This document shows positions 1 to 7,606 of a stretch of DNA of 9,690 nucleotides, piece by piece; positions within the stretch are counted from its first letter, which is position 1; each line of letters begins with the position of its first letter. The position numbers and the translations under genes were made by a program. The notes beneath the pieces were generated by a model. The model was not told where the DNA came from. It did no database searches and saw only the letters and a list, made by a program, of their open reading frames with translations. The stretch comes from an uncultured Lachnobacterium sp. (lineage in GTDB: Bacteria > Bacillota > Clostridia > Lachnospirales > Lachnospiraceae): the NCBI GenBank assembly GCA_945971355.1, contig CAMFPD010000073.1, positions 1 through 9,690 of the forward strand. The letters run 5' to 3'.

Positions 1-34
1 AGCTTATTAAAGGATAAAAATGTACAAAAATACT

Positions 35-59
35 TATAGAAACTTCTCGATTTTCTATA
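35..59. repeat. 8-bp inverted repeat upstream of the purC promoter
   Basis: TATAGAAA (35-42) and TTTCTATA (52-59) form a perfect inverted repeat with a 9-nt spacer, about 30 bp upstream of the purC -35 box. No T-run follows on the + strand, so it is not a convincing terminator of an upstream gene. It could be an operator or a chance AT-rich palindrome. Confidence 0.3.
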
Positions 60-90
60 GTGCACAAAGAACCCAAATGAACCAAATACA

Positions 91-120
91 TTGACTTTGG
101 AAATTGCGCTGTTATATAAT
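91..120 (+). promoter_or_regulatory. Sigma-A promoter of the purC-purF-purB operon
   Basis: TTGACT (91-96) and a perfect TATAAT (115-120) are separated by 18 bp, giving a predicted start near 127 and a leader of about 84 nt before purC. The leader lacks the conserved core of a purine riboswitch, so any purine control must use another route. Immediately upstream of the -35 lies an imperfect direct repeat, GAACCCAAAT (69-78) and GAACCAAAT (79-87), which is a possible regulator site. Confidence 0.8.
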
Positions 121-210
121 TTCTTTGCGACACGATTAACTTAGGAATGCTATGTTTTGGTGTCACAGATACAGATAAATGTAAATTTACGCATAAGATG
201 GAGGACAATC

Positions 211-1086
211 ATGCAGGAATTCAAACCATTCAAAGAAGGTAAAGTCAGAGAAGTATACGATAACGGGGAGAGCTTGATTATTGTTGCGACAGACCGTATA
301 TCGGCATTTGATAATATTTTAAAAAATAAGATTACAGACAAGGGTGCAATCCTTACTCAGATGTCAAAATTCTGGTTTGATTTCACTAGTGATGTTGTTT
401 CTAACCACATGCTTTCAGTTGATACAAAGGATATGCCGGAATTTTTCCAGCAGGAGAGATTTGATGGAAACAGTATGATGTGCAAGAAGCTTGAGATGCT
501 TCCTATAGAGTGTATTGTTCGTGGATACATAACAGGAAGTGGCTGGGCAAGCTATCAGGAGAATGGAACAGTTTGTGGTATCAAGCTTCCAGAGGGACTT
601 GTTGAGTCAGATAAATTGCCTGAGCCAATTTATACACCATCTACCAAGGCAGACCTTGGGGATCATGATGAGAATATTTCTTTTGAGCAGTCTGTAGAAG
701 TTCTTGAGAAGATTTATCCAGAGAAGGGTAGAGAGTACGCTGAGAAGATTCGTGATTACACAATTGCACTTTATAAGAAGTGTGCTGAATATGCACTCAG
801 CAAGGGAATTATAATTGCAGATACAAAGTTTGAGTTTGGACTTGATGAAAATGGTGAGGTAGTAATCGGAGATGAGATGCTCACACCAGACAGTTCACGT
901 TTCTGGCCATTGGAAGGATATAAGCCAGGTCAGGGACAGCCTTCATTCGATAAGCAGTTTGTAAGAGACTGGCTCAAGGCTAATCCGGATAATGACTTCC
1001 TTCTTCCAGATGAAGTTGTTACAAAGACTGTAGATAAGTATAAAGAGGCATATGAGCTTCTTACAGGAAAAGAGTTTACACGATAA
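211..1086 (+). CDS. purC: Phosphoribosylaminoimidazole-succinocarboxamide synthase (SAICAR synthetase)
   Basis: This cytosolic enzyme joins CAIR and aspartate, using ATP, to give SAICAR in de novo purine synthesis. The 291-residue product shows the family motifs in order: GKVREVYD (10-17), ATDRISAFD (26-34), ECIVRGYITGSGW (100-112), IADTKFEFG (202-210) and GDEMLTPDSSRFWP (220-233), the last two forming the second signature and nucleotide site. It is longer than the roughly 240-residue Bacillus-type enzyme and closer in length and style to the yeast ADE1-type subfamily. The ATG at 211 is chosen because GGAGG (200-204) lies 6 nt before it and the protein then begins at the usual MQEFKPFKEGKVREVYD. 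An in-frame TTG at 157 would add 18 residues with no ribosome site. It is the first gene of the operon and purF follows after 22 bp. The full length is present. Confidence 0.97.
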   Translation: MQEFKPFKEGKVREVYDNGESLIIVATDRISAFDNILKNKITDKGAILTQMSKFWFDFTSDVVSNHMLSVDTKDMPEFFQQERFDGNSMMCKKLEMLPIECIVRGYITGSGWASYQENGTVCGIKLPEGLVESDKLPEPIYTPSTKADLGDHDENISFEQSVEVLEKIYPEKGREYAEKIRDYTIALYKKCAEYALSKGIIIADTKFEFGLDENGEVVIGDEMLTPDSSRFWPLEGYKPGQGQPSFDKQFVRDWLKANPDNDFLLPDEVVTKTVDKYKEAYELLTGKEFTR

Positions 1087-1108
1087 TTACAGCATAAACG
1101 GAGAGAAT

Positions 1109-2596
1109 ATGAGCCAGAATAGTATTTTTAATAGTTATTACGATGAAGACCAGCTCCATGAGGAATGTGGAGTCTTCGGTATGTATGATTTTGATGGTAA
1201 AGATGTAGCATCCAGTATATATTATGGATTGTTTGCTTTACAGCACAGGGGGCAGGAGAGCTGCGGTATTGCCGTAAGCGAAACCAGTGGTCCTAAGGGT
1301 AAGGTTACATCATACAAGGGAATGGGCCTTGTAAATGAGGTTTTTACTCCGGATAATCTTGAACCTATGAAAGGAGATATCGGAGTGGGCCACGTTCGTT
1401 ATTCTACAGCAGGTTCTTCAACTAGAGAAAATGCTCAGCCACTTGTACTTAACTATGTTAAGGGTACACTTGCCATGGCTCATAATGGTAATCTCATAAA
1501 TGCATCAGAGTTGCGCCGTGAATTAGAATACACAGGTGCGATTTTCCAGACAACAATTGATTCTGAGGTTATTGCGTACCATATTGCAAGAGAACGACTT
1601 AATTCACACACAGCAGAGGAAGCTGTGAGAAGAGCATGCATGAAGCTTAAGGGAGCATATGCACTTGTAGTTGCCAGCCCTAGAAAGCTTATTGCGGCCA
1701 GAGATCCATTTGGTTTTAAACCACTTTGTATTGGAAAACGTGATAATGCATATATAGTAACATCAGAAACATGTGCCCTTGATACAATTGGTGCAGAGTT
1801 TGTGCGAGACGTAAAACCTGGAGAGGTGGTTACAATCAGCCCGGAAAAAGGAATTGAGTCTGACATGACAATGGCGATTGAGCCATGTAAGGAAGCAAGA
1901 TGTATATTTGAGTATATATACTTTGCCAGACCAGACAGCCACATAGATGGAGTCAGTGTATACAGCTCACGTATTAAGGCAGGAAAATTCCTGGCAATGG
2001 ATTCTCCAGTGGAAGCTGATATTGTTACAGGTGTTCCAGAGTCAGGAAATGCAGCAGCACTTGGATATTCTTTGCAGTCAGGAATTCCATATGGAACTGC
2101 ATTTGTAAAGAACAGTTATGTAGGACGTACTTTCATTAAGCCAAAGCAGTCAAGCCGTGAGTCAAGTGTTCAGGTTAAGCTTAATGTTTTGAAAGAGGCT
2201 GTTGCAGGTAAGCGAGTTATTATGATTGATGATTCAATTGTAAGAGGAACTACATCTGACAGGATTGTTAAAATGTTAAGGGATGCTGGTGCTACAGAGG
2301 TTCATGTTAGAATTTCTTCGCCACCATTTTTGTGGCCATGCTATTTTGGAACTGATATACCCGCCAGAGAACAGCTTATTGCTTACAATAGAACTATAGA
2401 GGATATAAGGAAAATTATTGGTGCTGATTCCCTTGGATACCTTGGAATAGACCGTTTGACAGAGTTGTCAGAGGGACTTCCAATATGTACAGGATGCTTC
2501 AATGGAAAATATCCAATGGAGCCACCAAAAGAGGATATACGTGGAGAGTATTTTGACAAGGAAAAAGACCTTGAGAGAAGAATGCTGAATCGTTAA
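1109..2596 (+). CDS. purF: Amidophosphoribosyltransferase (glutamine PRPP amidotransferase)
   Basis: PurF catalyses the committed step of purine synthesis, PRPP plus glutamine to 5-phosphoribosylamine. The 495-residue product has an N-terminal class II glutaminase domain. The catalytic cysteine is Cys20 in EECGVFG, so a 19-residue propeptide must be removed, longer than the 11 residues of the B. subtilis enzyme. HVRYSTAG (from 95) and AHNGN are further glutaminase motifs. The C-terminal phosphoribosyltransferase domain carries the PRPP loop MIDDSIVRGTT around 372-382. Cys265, Cys411, Cys460 and Cys463 match the four ligands of the structural [4Fe-4S] cluster of Bacillus-type PurF, so oxygen-sensitive turnover is expected. 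The start at 1109 is supported by GGAGAG (1100-1105) and by the 22-bp gap to purC. An upstream ATG at 1052 would overlap purC and has no good ribosome site. Confidence 0.97.
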   Translation: MSQNSIFNSYYDEDQLHEECGVFGMYDFDGKDVASSIYYGLFALQHRGQESCGIAVSETSGPKGKVTSYKGMGLVNEVFTPDNLEPMKGDIGVGHVRYSTAGSSTRENAQPLVLNYVKGTLAMAHNGNLINASELRRELEYTGAIFQTTIDSEVIAYHIARERLNSHTAEEAVRRACMKLKGAYALVVASPRKLIAARDPFGFKPLCIGKRDNAYIVTSETCALDTIGAEFVRDVKPGEVVTISPEKGIESDMTMAIEPCKEARCIFEYIYFARPDSHIDGVSVYSSRIKAGKFLAMDSPVEADIVTGVPESGNAAALGYSLQSGIPYGTAFVKNSYVGRTFIKPKQSSRESSVQVKLNVLKEAVAGKRVIMIDDSIVRGTTSDRIVKMLRDAGATEVHVRISSPPFLWPCYFGTDIPAREQLIAYNRTIEDIRKIIGADSLGYLGIDRLTELSEGLPICTGCFNGKYPMEPPKEDIRGEYFDKEKDLERRMLNR

Positions 2597-2654
2597 TAGG
2601 TTGCCAGGTAATCTACGGATTAACAAATAAGAGAGTAGAATAAAGGAGAAAGAT

Positions 2655-4106
2655 ATGAGTACAGATAGATATTCAAGTCCATTAGGTGAGAGATATGCAA
2701 GCAAGGAAATGCAGTATATATTTTCACAGGATATGAAGTTCTCTACATGGAGAAGACTTTGGATAGCACTTGCTGAGACTGAGATGGAGCTTGGACTTTC
2801 TGAGAATGGAAAGCCAGTTATCTCTCAGGAACAGATTGACGAGATGAAAGAGCACATCACAGATATCAATTATGATGTGGCAAGAGAGAGAGAAAAATTA
2901 GTTCGCCATGATGTAATGAGCCATGTATATGCATACGGACAGCAGTGTCCAAAGGCAGCAGGAATTATTCATCTTGGTGCTACATCATGTTATGTTGGAG
3001 ATAATACAGATATAATTGTTATGAATGAGGCTCTTAAGCTTGTACATAAAAAGCTTGTAAGCGTAATCGCAGAGCTTGCAAATTTTGCAGATAAGTATAA
3101 AGATCAGCCTACACTTGCATTCACACACTTCCAGCCAGCTCAGCCTACAACAGTAGGAAAGAGAGCTACACTTTGGGCTCAGGAGTTCCTTATGGATTTG
3201 GAGGACTTAGAGTATGTACAGAGCACACTTAAGCTTTTAGGTTCTAAGGGAACAACAGGAACACAGGCAAGCTTCTTGGAACTCTTTAATGGAGATCATG
3301 AAACAATTGACAAGATCGATCCGATGATTGCAAAGAAGATGGGATTTGATTCATGCTATGCAGTATCAGGTCAGACATACTCACGTAAGGTAGATACCAG
3401 AGTTCTGAATGTTCTTGCTGGAATCGCTGCAAGTGCTCATAAGATGTCAAATGATATCAGATTACTTCAGCACCTTAAAGAGGTTGAGGAGCCATTTGAG
3501 AAGAACCAGATTGGATCATCAGCTATGGCATACAAGAGAAATCCTATGAGAAGTGAGAGAATCGCCTCTCTTTCTAGATATGTGATGGTAGACGCACTTA
3601 ATCCAGCAATTACATCTGCTACACAGTGGTTTGAGAGAACACTTGATGATTCTGCAAACAAGCGTCTTTCAGTTCCAGAAGGATTCCTTGCAATCGATGG
3701 TATTCTTGATCTTTGCCTCAATGTAGTAGATGGACTTGTTGTATATCCAAAGGTTATCGAGAAGCACTTTATGGCAGAAATCCCATTCATGGCAACAGAG
3801 AACATCATGATGGATGCTGTTAAGAATGGTGGAAACCGTCAGGAGATGCATGAGAAGATTCGTCAGCTTTCAATGGAAGCAGGAAAGACAGTTAAGGAAG
3901 AAGGAAAAGACAACAACCTTGTTGATCTTATTGCAGCAGATCCTGCCTTTGGTCTTACAAAGGAGGAGATTGAGGCCAACCTCAAGCCAGAGCTGTATGT
4001 AGGACGTGCTCCACGTCAGGTTGAAGTATTCCTCCGTGATGTTGTTAAGCCAGTGCTTGATGCAAACAAGGATGAGCTTGGTGTAACAGCTGAGATTAAT
4101 GTATAA
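2655..4106 (+). CDS. purB: Adenylosuccinate lyase
   Basis: PurB cleaves fumarate from SAICAR (giving AICAR) and from adenylosuccinate (giving AMP), so it serves both IMP and AMP synthesis. The 483-residue protein belongs to the fumarase/aspartase fold. THFQPAQPTTVGKR contains His158, the likely acid residue. The superfamily signature GSSAMAYKRNP lies at 287-297, with the catalytic serine in its mobile loop. TSCYVGDNTD near 110-119 is another conserved substrate-site segment. It is longer than the 431-residue B. subtilis PurB, placing it in the longer subgroup. AAAGGAG (2642-2648) lies 6 nt before the ATG. The 58-bp gap after purF holds only a weak 5-bp hairpin (2609-2622), so cotranscription with purC-purF is likely. 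A strong terminator follows the gene. Confidence 0.96.
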   Translation: MSTDRYSSPLGERYASKEMQYIFSQDMKFSTWRRLWIALAETEMELGLSENGKPVISQEQIDEMKEHITDINYDVAREREKLVRHDVMSHVYAYGQQCPKAAGIIHLGATSCYVGDNTDIIVMNEALKLVHKKLVSVIAELANFADKYKDQPTLAFTHFQPAQPTTVGKRATLWAQEFLMDLEDLEYVQSTLKLLGSKGTTGTQASFLELFNGDHETIDKIDPMIAKKMGFDSCYAVSGQTYSRKVDTRVLNVLAGIAASAHKMSNDIRLLQHLKEVEEPFEKNQIGSSAMAYKRNPMRSERIASLSRYVMVDALNPAITSATQWFERTLDDSANKRLSVPEGFLAIDGILDLCLNVVDGLVVYPKVIEKHFMAEIPFMATENIMMDAVKNGGNRQEMHEKIRQLSMEAGKTVKEEGKDNNLVDLIAADPAFGLTKEEIEANLKPELYVGRAPRQVEVFLRDVVKPVLDANKDELGVTAEINV

Positions 4107-4128
4107 GTTTTGTAAAGAATAAAGTTGG

Positions 4129-4173
4129 GCGAGCGCCGGTTCGGATTGAGATGAACTGGTGCTCGCTTATTTT
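4129..4173 (+). terminator. Intrinsic terminator of the pur operon
   Basis: A 14-bp stem, GCGAGCGCCGGTTC (4129-4142) with GAACTGGTGCTCGC (4153-4166), includes two G-U pairs and a 10-nt loop. It is followed by TTATTTT. It lies 22 bp after the purB stop codon and closes the purine operon. Confidence 0.9.
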
Positions 4174-4258
4174 GTAATAAGATAAGAATGGGTGTTTTTT
4201 GCATAAGATGTTTTCTTTTGGTGAAAATAGTAATAGTATTATGAAAAGAAAAAAGAGG

Positions 4259-4287
4259 TTGAAATAGGAGAATTGTTGTGTTATAGT
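4259..4287 (+). promoter_or_regulatory. Predicted sigma-A promoter of secG
   Basis: TTGAAA (4259-4264) and TATAGT (4282-4287) are 17 bp apart. They lie downstream of the pur terminator and about 40 bp before the secG start. This is the best promoter match in the AT-rich gap 4174-4325, which otherwise shows nothing notable. Confidence 0.6.
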
Positions 4288-4325
4288 AACTCTGTTGTGA
4301 ATTAGTAAAATTAGGAGGTGCAATC

Positions 4326-4565
4326 GTGGCCGTTTTAAAAACGATTTTAACTGTTGTATTTATTATAATCAGTCTTATTATTACAGTTGTTATTTTGATG
4401 CAGGAAGGTAAGTCAGCTGGTCTTGGAGCAATCAGCGGAGCAGCAGATACTTACTGGGGCAAGAACAAAGGACGCTCAATGGAAGGAATACTTGTTAAGA
4501 TTACACGTGTGTGTGTGATACTTTTCCTTGTGCTTGCAGTAGTGCTCAATATGGGAATTTGGTAA
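4326..4565 (+). CDS. secG: Preprotein translocase subunit SecG
   Basis: SecG is the small non-essential subunit of the SecYEG channel in the cytoplasmic membrane and assists SecA-driven export. The 79-residue protein has the usual two transmembrane helices (about 4-25 and 59-77). Between them is the conserved segment LMQEGKSAGLGAISG (24-38), followed by a small polar loop rich in Gly and Lys. Translation starts at GTG 4326, set by AGGAGG (4313-4318) seven nucleotides upstream. No in-frame ATG gives a complete first helix. The gene is a single cistron with its own promoter and a terminator 8 nt past the stop codon. Its place before rnr-smpB-ssrA is the usual Firmicutes arrangement. Length and topology are normal. 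Confidence 0.95.
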   Translation: MAVLKTILTVVFIIISLIITVVILMQEGKSAGLGAISGAADTYWGKNKGRSMEGILVKITRVCVILFLVLAVVLNMGIW

Positions 4566-4573
4566 AGATTTTG

Positions 4574-4599
4574 GGACTGTCGAAAGATGGTCCTTTTTT
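4574..4599 (+). terminator. Intrinsic terminator of secG
   Basis: GGACTGTC (4574-4581) pairs with GATGGTCC (4586-4593), with two tandem wobble pairs, across a GAAA tetraloop. Six T residues (4594-4599) follow. It separates secG from rnr. Confidence 0.85.
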
Positions 4600-4629
4600 A
4601 TTAAAAAGTCCAATTTGGTTGTATTTGCT

Positions 4630-4657
4630 TTGACGGAGATTACTGTTAAGATATAGA
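4630..4657 (+). promoter_or_regulatory. Predicted promoter of rnr
   Basis: TTGACG (4630-4635) and TATAGA (4652-4657) are 16 bp apart, giving a start near 4664. The -10 box overlaps the first unit of the tandem repeat, so most of the array would be transcribed as an rnr leader of about 130 nt. Confidence 0.5.
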
Positions 4658-4783
4658 AGTTATACAGAAGAATAAAAAATAGAAGCTATACAGAGGAATA
4701 CAAAAAATAGAAGCTATACAGAAGAATAAAAATAGAAACTATACAGAAAAATACAAGAGTATGTAGAAGAGAATAAAGAAGAG
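4653..4783 (+). repeat. Tandem array of ~26-bp units in the rnr leader
   Basis: Four clear units start at 4653, 4679, 4707 and 4732 (26, 28, 25 and about 26 bp), each of the form ATAGAAGYTATACAGARRAA with an A-rich tail. A degenerate fifth unit spans about 4758-4783. The units differ by point changes and by length of the A-run. They fill the space between the predicted rnr promoter and its ribosome site and encode no obvious peptide. Confidence 0.85.
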
Positions 4784-4792
4784 AGGACTACC

Positions 4793-6913
4793 ATGAAAGA
4801 GACATATGAATATAGAAAAAAGATGATATATGACTTCATGTGCGAGGATATGTATGTCCCAATGAAGATAAAGGAACTTTGCATAGTACTTGGCGTTACA
4901 AAGCAGGACAGACCAATTTTAGAGCAGATTCTTCTGGAACTGCAGCAGGAAGGGAAGATAGAACTTTCCAAGAGAGGCAAATACTCAAAGGCAGAAGTGA
5001 AAAATAAAGTCGGCATATTTACGGCTCATCAGAAGGGCTTTGGCTTTGTCACCATAGATGGAGAACCAGAGGATATTTTTATCCCTGCTGATAAAGTGAA
5101 TGGCGCTATGCATATGGACCAGGTTGAAGTATCTATTCTGCCAGGCACTTCTGGAAAAAGAAAAGAAGGTGCTGTGTTAAAGGTGCTGGACCGTGGTATG
5201 AAGAGGGTTGTCTGTACCTACGAAGCCAGCGAAAATTTTGGCTTTGCAGTACCTGATAACACCAGATTTGGAAGTGATATTTTTATACCCAGGGGATGCT
5301 CAAAGGGAGCGGTCGCAGGGCATAAGGTGGTTGTTGAGATAACAAGCTATGGCAAGAAGAATCGCAAGCCAGAGGGAAAGGTTGTAGAGATAATAGGACA
5401 CATAAATGACCCTGGAACAGACATTCTCTCTATCGTTAAGGCATACGATATGCCTATGGAATTCTCAGAAAAAATAATGCATCAGGTGGAAAACGTATCA
5501 AAGGAAGTCTCCGAGGCTGACATGGCAGGCAGAATGGACTTGAGAGATTGGATGATGGTTACAATTGATGGTGAGGATGCTAAGGATTTGGATGATGCAG
5601 TTTCACTTTTTATGGATGGGGAAAACTATGTGCTTGGTGTTCATATTGCAGATGTGTCTAATTATGTTCAGGAACACAGTGCATTGGACGTGGAAGCTTT
5701 AAAGCGAGGCACGTCAGTATATTTGGTTGACAGAGTTATACCGATGCTGCCACATGCACTTTCAAATGGAATCTGTTCCCTGAATGAGGCTCAGAACAGA
5801 CTAACACTTAGCTGCATAATGACAATTAATCCAAAGGGTGAGGTTATAGATCACAAGATAGCAGAGACTGTGATAAAAACAAACCGTAGGATGACCTATA
5901 CTAATGTGAAGAAGATACTGGTCGATAAAGACCCAGAGCTTATAGAGGAATACAAAGAGTTGGTGCCAATGTTTGAAAAGATGGCAGAGCTTGCTTTGAT
6001 TCTTAGAAAACGAAGAATGAAGAGAGGATCAATAGACTTTGATTTCCCTGAGACCAAAGTGATTTTAAATGAGAAGGGGGAGCCAATTGATATCAAGCCA
6101 TACGACAGAAATGTGGCAACAAAGCTTATAGAGGATTTTATGCTTATTGCCAATGAAACAGTGGCATCACATTTCTTCTGGCAGGAGATACCCTTTGTAT
6201 ACAGAACCCACGATAACCCGGATACAGAGAAGATTCGTAAGCTTTCCACATTTATAAATAATTTTGGGTACTCCCTCCATATCGGAGCAGACGAGGTTCA
6301 TCCAAAGGAGCTTCAAAAGCTTCTCGAGAAGGTTGATGGAACAGATGAGGAGGCTCTTATAAGCAGACTTACTCTTCGTTCAATGAAACAGGCCAGATAT
6401 ACAACTACCTGTACAGGACATTTTGGACTGGCAGCCAACTATTACTGCCATTTTACTTCACCAATCAGAAGATATCCCGATTTGCAGATTCACAGAATAA
6501 TCAAGGAAACTCTTAGGGGAAGAATGAACGAAAAGAGAATAGAGCACTACGAAGGCATACTGGATGAGGTCGCAAAGCAGTCCAGCCAGATGGAACGTCG
6601 TGCAGAGGAAGCAGAACGTGAGACAATTAAACTCAAGAAATGTGAGTATATGGCAAAGCATATAGGTGAAGAATTCGAGGGCGTTATCTCAGGCGTTACA
6701 GAATGGGGATTTTTTGTGGAGCTTCCAAATACTATAGAGGGACTTGTGAGAGTGACAGAACTCAGAGATGATTTTTACCAATTTTTTGAAGATTCATATG
6801 AGCTTGTTGGTGAGGTGACAAACAACAGATACAAGCTGGGACAGAGAGTTAAGATTGTTGTGGATTCAGCCGATAAGCTTATGAGAACAATTGATTTCAG
6901 GCTGGCAGAGTAA
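4793..6913 (+). CDS. rnr: Ribonuclease R (3'-5' exoribonuclease)
   Basis: RNase R degrades structured RNA processively from the 3' end. In trans-translation it removes non-stop mRNA released by tmRNA-SmpB. The 706-residue protein has an N-terminal winged-helix segment (about 1-65), two cold-shock-like RNA-binding domains (about 70-210), the RNB catalytic domain and a C-terminal S1 domain (about 625-705). TIDGEDAKDLDDAV begins at 257. Asp259, Asp265, Asp267 and Asp268 have the spacing of the four metal-binding aspartates of RNase II/R. HFTSPIRRYPDL begins at 553 and is the RNB signature. The protein ends right after the S1 domain, so the lysine-rich tail of E. coli RNase R is absent. Start ATG 4793 is preceded by GAGAGG (4781-4786). 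The gene sits beside smpB and ssrA, its functional partners. The leader is the tandem array above. Confidence 0.96.
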   Translation: MKETYEYRKKMIYDFMCEDMYVPMKIKELCIVLGVTKQDRPILEQILLELQQEGKIELSKRGKYSKAEVKNKVGIFTAHQKGFGFVTIDGEPEDIFIPADKVNGAMHMDQVEVSILPGTSGKRKEGAVLKVLDRGMKRVVCTYEASENFGFAVPDNTRFGSDIFIPRGCSKGAVAGHKVVVEITSYGKKNRKPEGKVVEIIGHINDPGTDILSIVKAYDMPMEFSEKIMHQVENVSKEVSEADMAGRMDLRDWMMVTIDGEDAKDLDDAVSLFMDGENYVLGVHIADVSNYVQEHSALDVEALKRGTSVYLVDRVIPMLPHALSNGICSLNEAQNRLTLSCIMTINPKGEVIDHKIAETVIKTNRRMTYTNVKKILVDKDPELIEEYKELVPMFEKMAELALILRKRRMKRGSIDFDFPETKVILNEKGEPIDIKPYDRNVATKLIEDFMLIANETVASHFFWQEIPFVYRTHDNPDTEKIRKLSTFINNFGYSLHIGADEVHPKELQKLLEKVDGTDEEALISRLTLRSMKQARYTTTCTGHFGLAANYYCHFTSPIRRYPDLQIHRIIKETLRGRMNEKRIEHYEGILDEVAKQSSQMERRAEEAERETIKLKKCEYMAKHIGEEFEGVISGVTEWGFFVELPNTIEGLVRVTELRDDFYQFFEDSYELVGEVTNNRYKLGQRVKIVVDSADKLMRTIDFRLAE

Positions 6914-6946
6914 GTCATTTAGTAAAGTATTATTTTATGGTAAAGC

Positions 6947-6963
6947 TTCAAAGCATCTTTGAA
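6947..6963. other. 7-bp hairpin downstream of rnr
   Basis: TTCAAAG (6947-6953) and CTTTGAA (6957-6963) form a perfect stem with a 3-nt loop, 33 bp after the rnr stop. It is followed by A residues rather than T residues, so it is a poor intrinsic terminator. It may protect the rnr 3' end or be incidental. Confidence 0.35.
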
Positions 6964-7004
6964 AAAAAGTGCATAAAATATATAAAAATGACGAGAAAAA
7001 CCTG

Positions 7005-7033
7005 TTGTTAATGGTATAGATATGTGCTACAAT
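7005..7033 (+). promoter_or_regulatory. Sigma-A promoter of smpB with extended -10
   Basis: TTGTTA (7005-7010), a 17-bp spacer and TACAAT (7028-7033) preceded by TGC (an extended -10) predict a start near 7040. The transcript would begin at a small hairpin, GCACA (7041-7045) with TGTGC (7051-7055) across an A5 loop, ahead of the smpB ribosome site. Confidence 0.75.
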
Positions 7034-7077
7034 GAAGAACGCACAAAAAATGTGCTAGCAAAAATGGAGGTGCCGTT

Positions 7078-7545
7078 ATGGCTAAGGAGACAAAAAAGTT
7101 AATAGCCAATAACAAGAAGGTTTATCATGATTACTTTCTTGACGAGAAATACGAAGCAGGCATCTCACTTGCTGGTACTGAGGTAAAATCCCTCAGAATG
7201 GGAAAGGGAAGTATTAAGGAATCCTTTATCCGAATTGAGAATGGAGAGGTGTATCTCTACGGAATGCACATCACTCCCTATGAAAAAGGAAATATCTTTA
7301 ACAAGGATCCACTAAGACCTAAGAAGCTTCTACTTCACAAGAAGGAGATAGAGAAGCTAACCGGAAAGATAAAAGAAAAAGGTTATACAATTGTTCCAGT
7401 GGAGGTATACTTCAAGGGGAGTCTTGTAAAGGTTGAGATAGCTCTTGCAAGAGGTAAGAAATTGTATGACAAGAGACAGGATATAGCGAAGAAGGATCAG
7501 AAGCGTGAAGCTGAGAGAGATTTCAAGATTCGCAATCTTGGATAA
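7078..7545 (+). CDS. smpB: SsrA-binding protein SmpB
   Basis: SmpB binds the tRNA-like domain of tmRNA and places it in the empty A site of stalled ribosomes, standing in for a codon-anticodon pair. The 155-residue product has the normal family length. The beta-barrel core includes the strongly conserved GTEVKSLR (33-40) followed by GKGSIKESF. The basic C-terminal tail (about 128-155, KLYDKRQDIAKKDQKREAER) is the part that becomes helical in the mRNA channel. GGAGG (7066-7070) is 7 nt before ATG 7078. It is immediately upstream of ssrA, whose predicted -10 box overlaps the smpB stop region. Nothing in the protein is unusual. Confidence 0.97.
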   Translation: MAKETKKLIANNKKVYHDYFLDEKYEAGISLAGTEVKSLRMGKGSIKESFIRIENGEVYLYGMHITPYEKGNIFNKDPLRPKKLLLHKKEIEKLTGKIKEKGYTIVPVEVYFKGSLVKVEIALARGKKLYDKRQDIAKKDQKREAERDFKIRNLG

Positions 7546-7551
7546 TATAAT
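7546..7551 (+). promoter_or_regulatory. Candidate -10 box for ssrA
   Basis: A perfect TATAAT begins directly after the smpB stop codon, with only a weak -35 match (TTTCAA or TTCAAG at 7521-7527). It would start transcription near 7558, ahead of both copies of the ssrA 5' end. A small hairpin, CACAC (7554-7558) with GTGTG (7563-7567), follows. I see no good separate promoter between the two copies. Read-through from smpB is also possible. Confidence 0.4.
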
Positions 7552-7577
7552 ATCACACTAAGGTGTGTTATTTATAT

Positions 7578-7606
7578 ATAAGGGCTAGTAAAGGTTTCGA
7601 CGGGGG
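7578..7606 (+). pseudogene. Duplicated 5' fragment of ssrA (upstream copy)
   Basis: These 29 bases are identical to 7699-7727 and contain the tmRNA 5' acceptor half-stem GGGCTAG and the D-loop-like AAGGTTTCGACGGGGG. After base 7606 the sequence departs from tmRNA into a GC-rich palindromic segment, so this copy cannot form a complete tmRNA body on its own. It could still offer an alternative 5' half-stem to the 3' end CTAGTCC. It arose by local duplication or insertion, unless it is an assembly artefact. Confidence 0.75.

Noticed and set aside
157..210. N-terminal extension of purC from TTG 157
   Set aside because: There is no ribosome site for it, whereas GGAGG is ideally placed for ATG 211, and SAICAR synthases start near this point.
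121..210. A guanine/adenine riboswitch in the purC leader
   Set aside because: The leader is about 84 nt and lacks the conserved paired loops and junction motif of the purine aptamer. No terminator hairpin with a T-run is present.
1052..1108. N-terminal extension of purF from ATG 1052, overlapping the end of purC
   Set aside because: It lacks a ribosome site, and ATG 1109 has one and already gives a long propeptide before Cys20.
1480..1944. Long open frames on the minus strand inside purF, purB and rnr
   Set aside because: They lie opposite strongly conserved genes, have no ribosome sites or promoters, and their translations show no domain. They are shadows of the coding strand.
4653..4783. 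The rnr leader repeats as a CRISPR array
   Set aside because: The units are directly contiguous with no unique spacers, and no cas genes are near.
6947..6963. Hairpin after rnr as an intrinsic terminator on either strand
   Set aside because: The stem is followed by A residues on the + strand, and on the - strand the T-run comes before the stem, not after it.
7578..7606. The upstream ssrA copy as a second functional tmRNA gene
   Set aside because: Identity ends at 7606, and no tag frame, pseudoknots or 3' half follow before the second copy begins.
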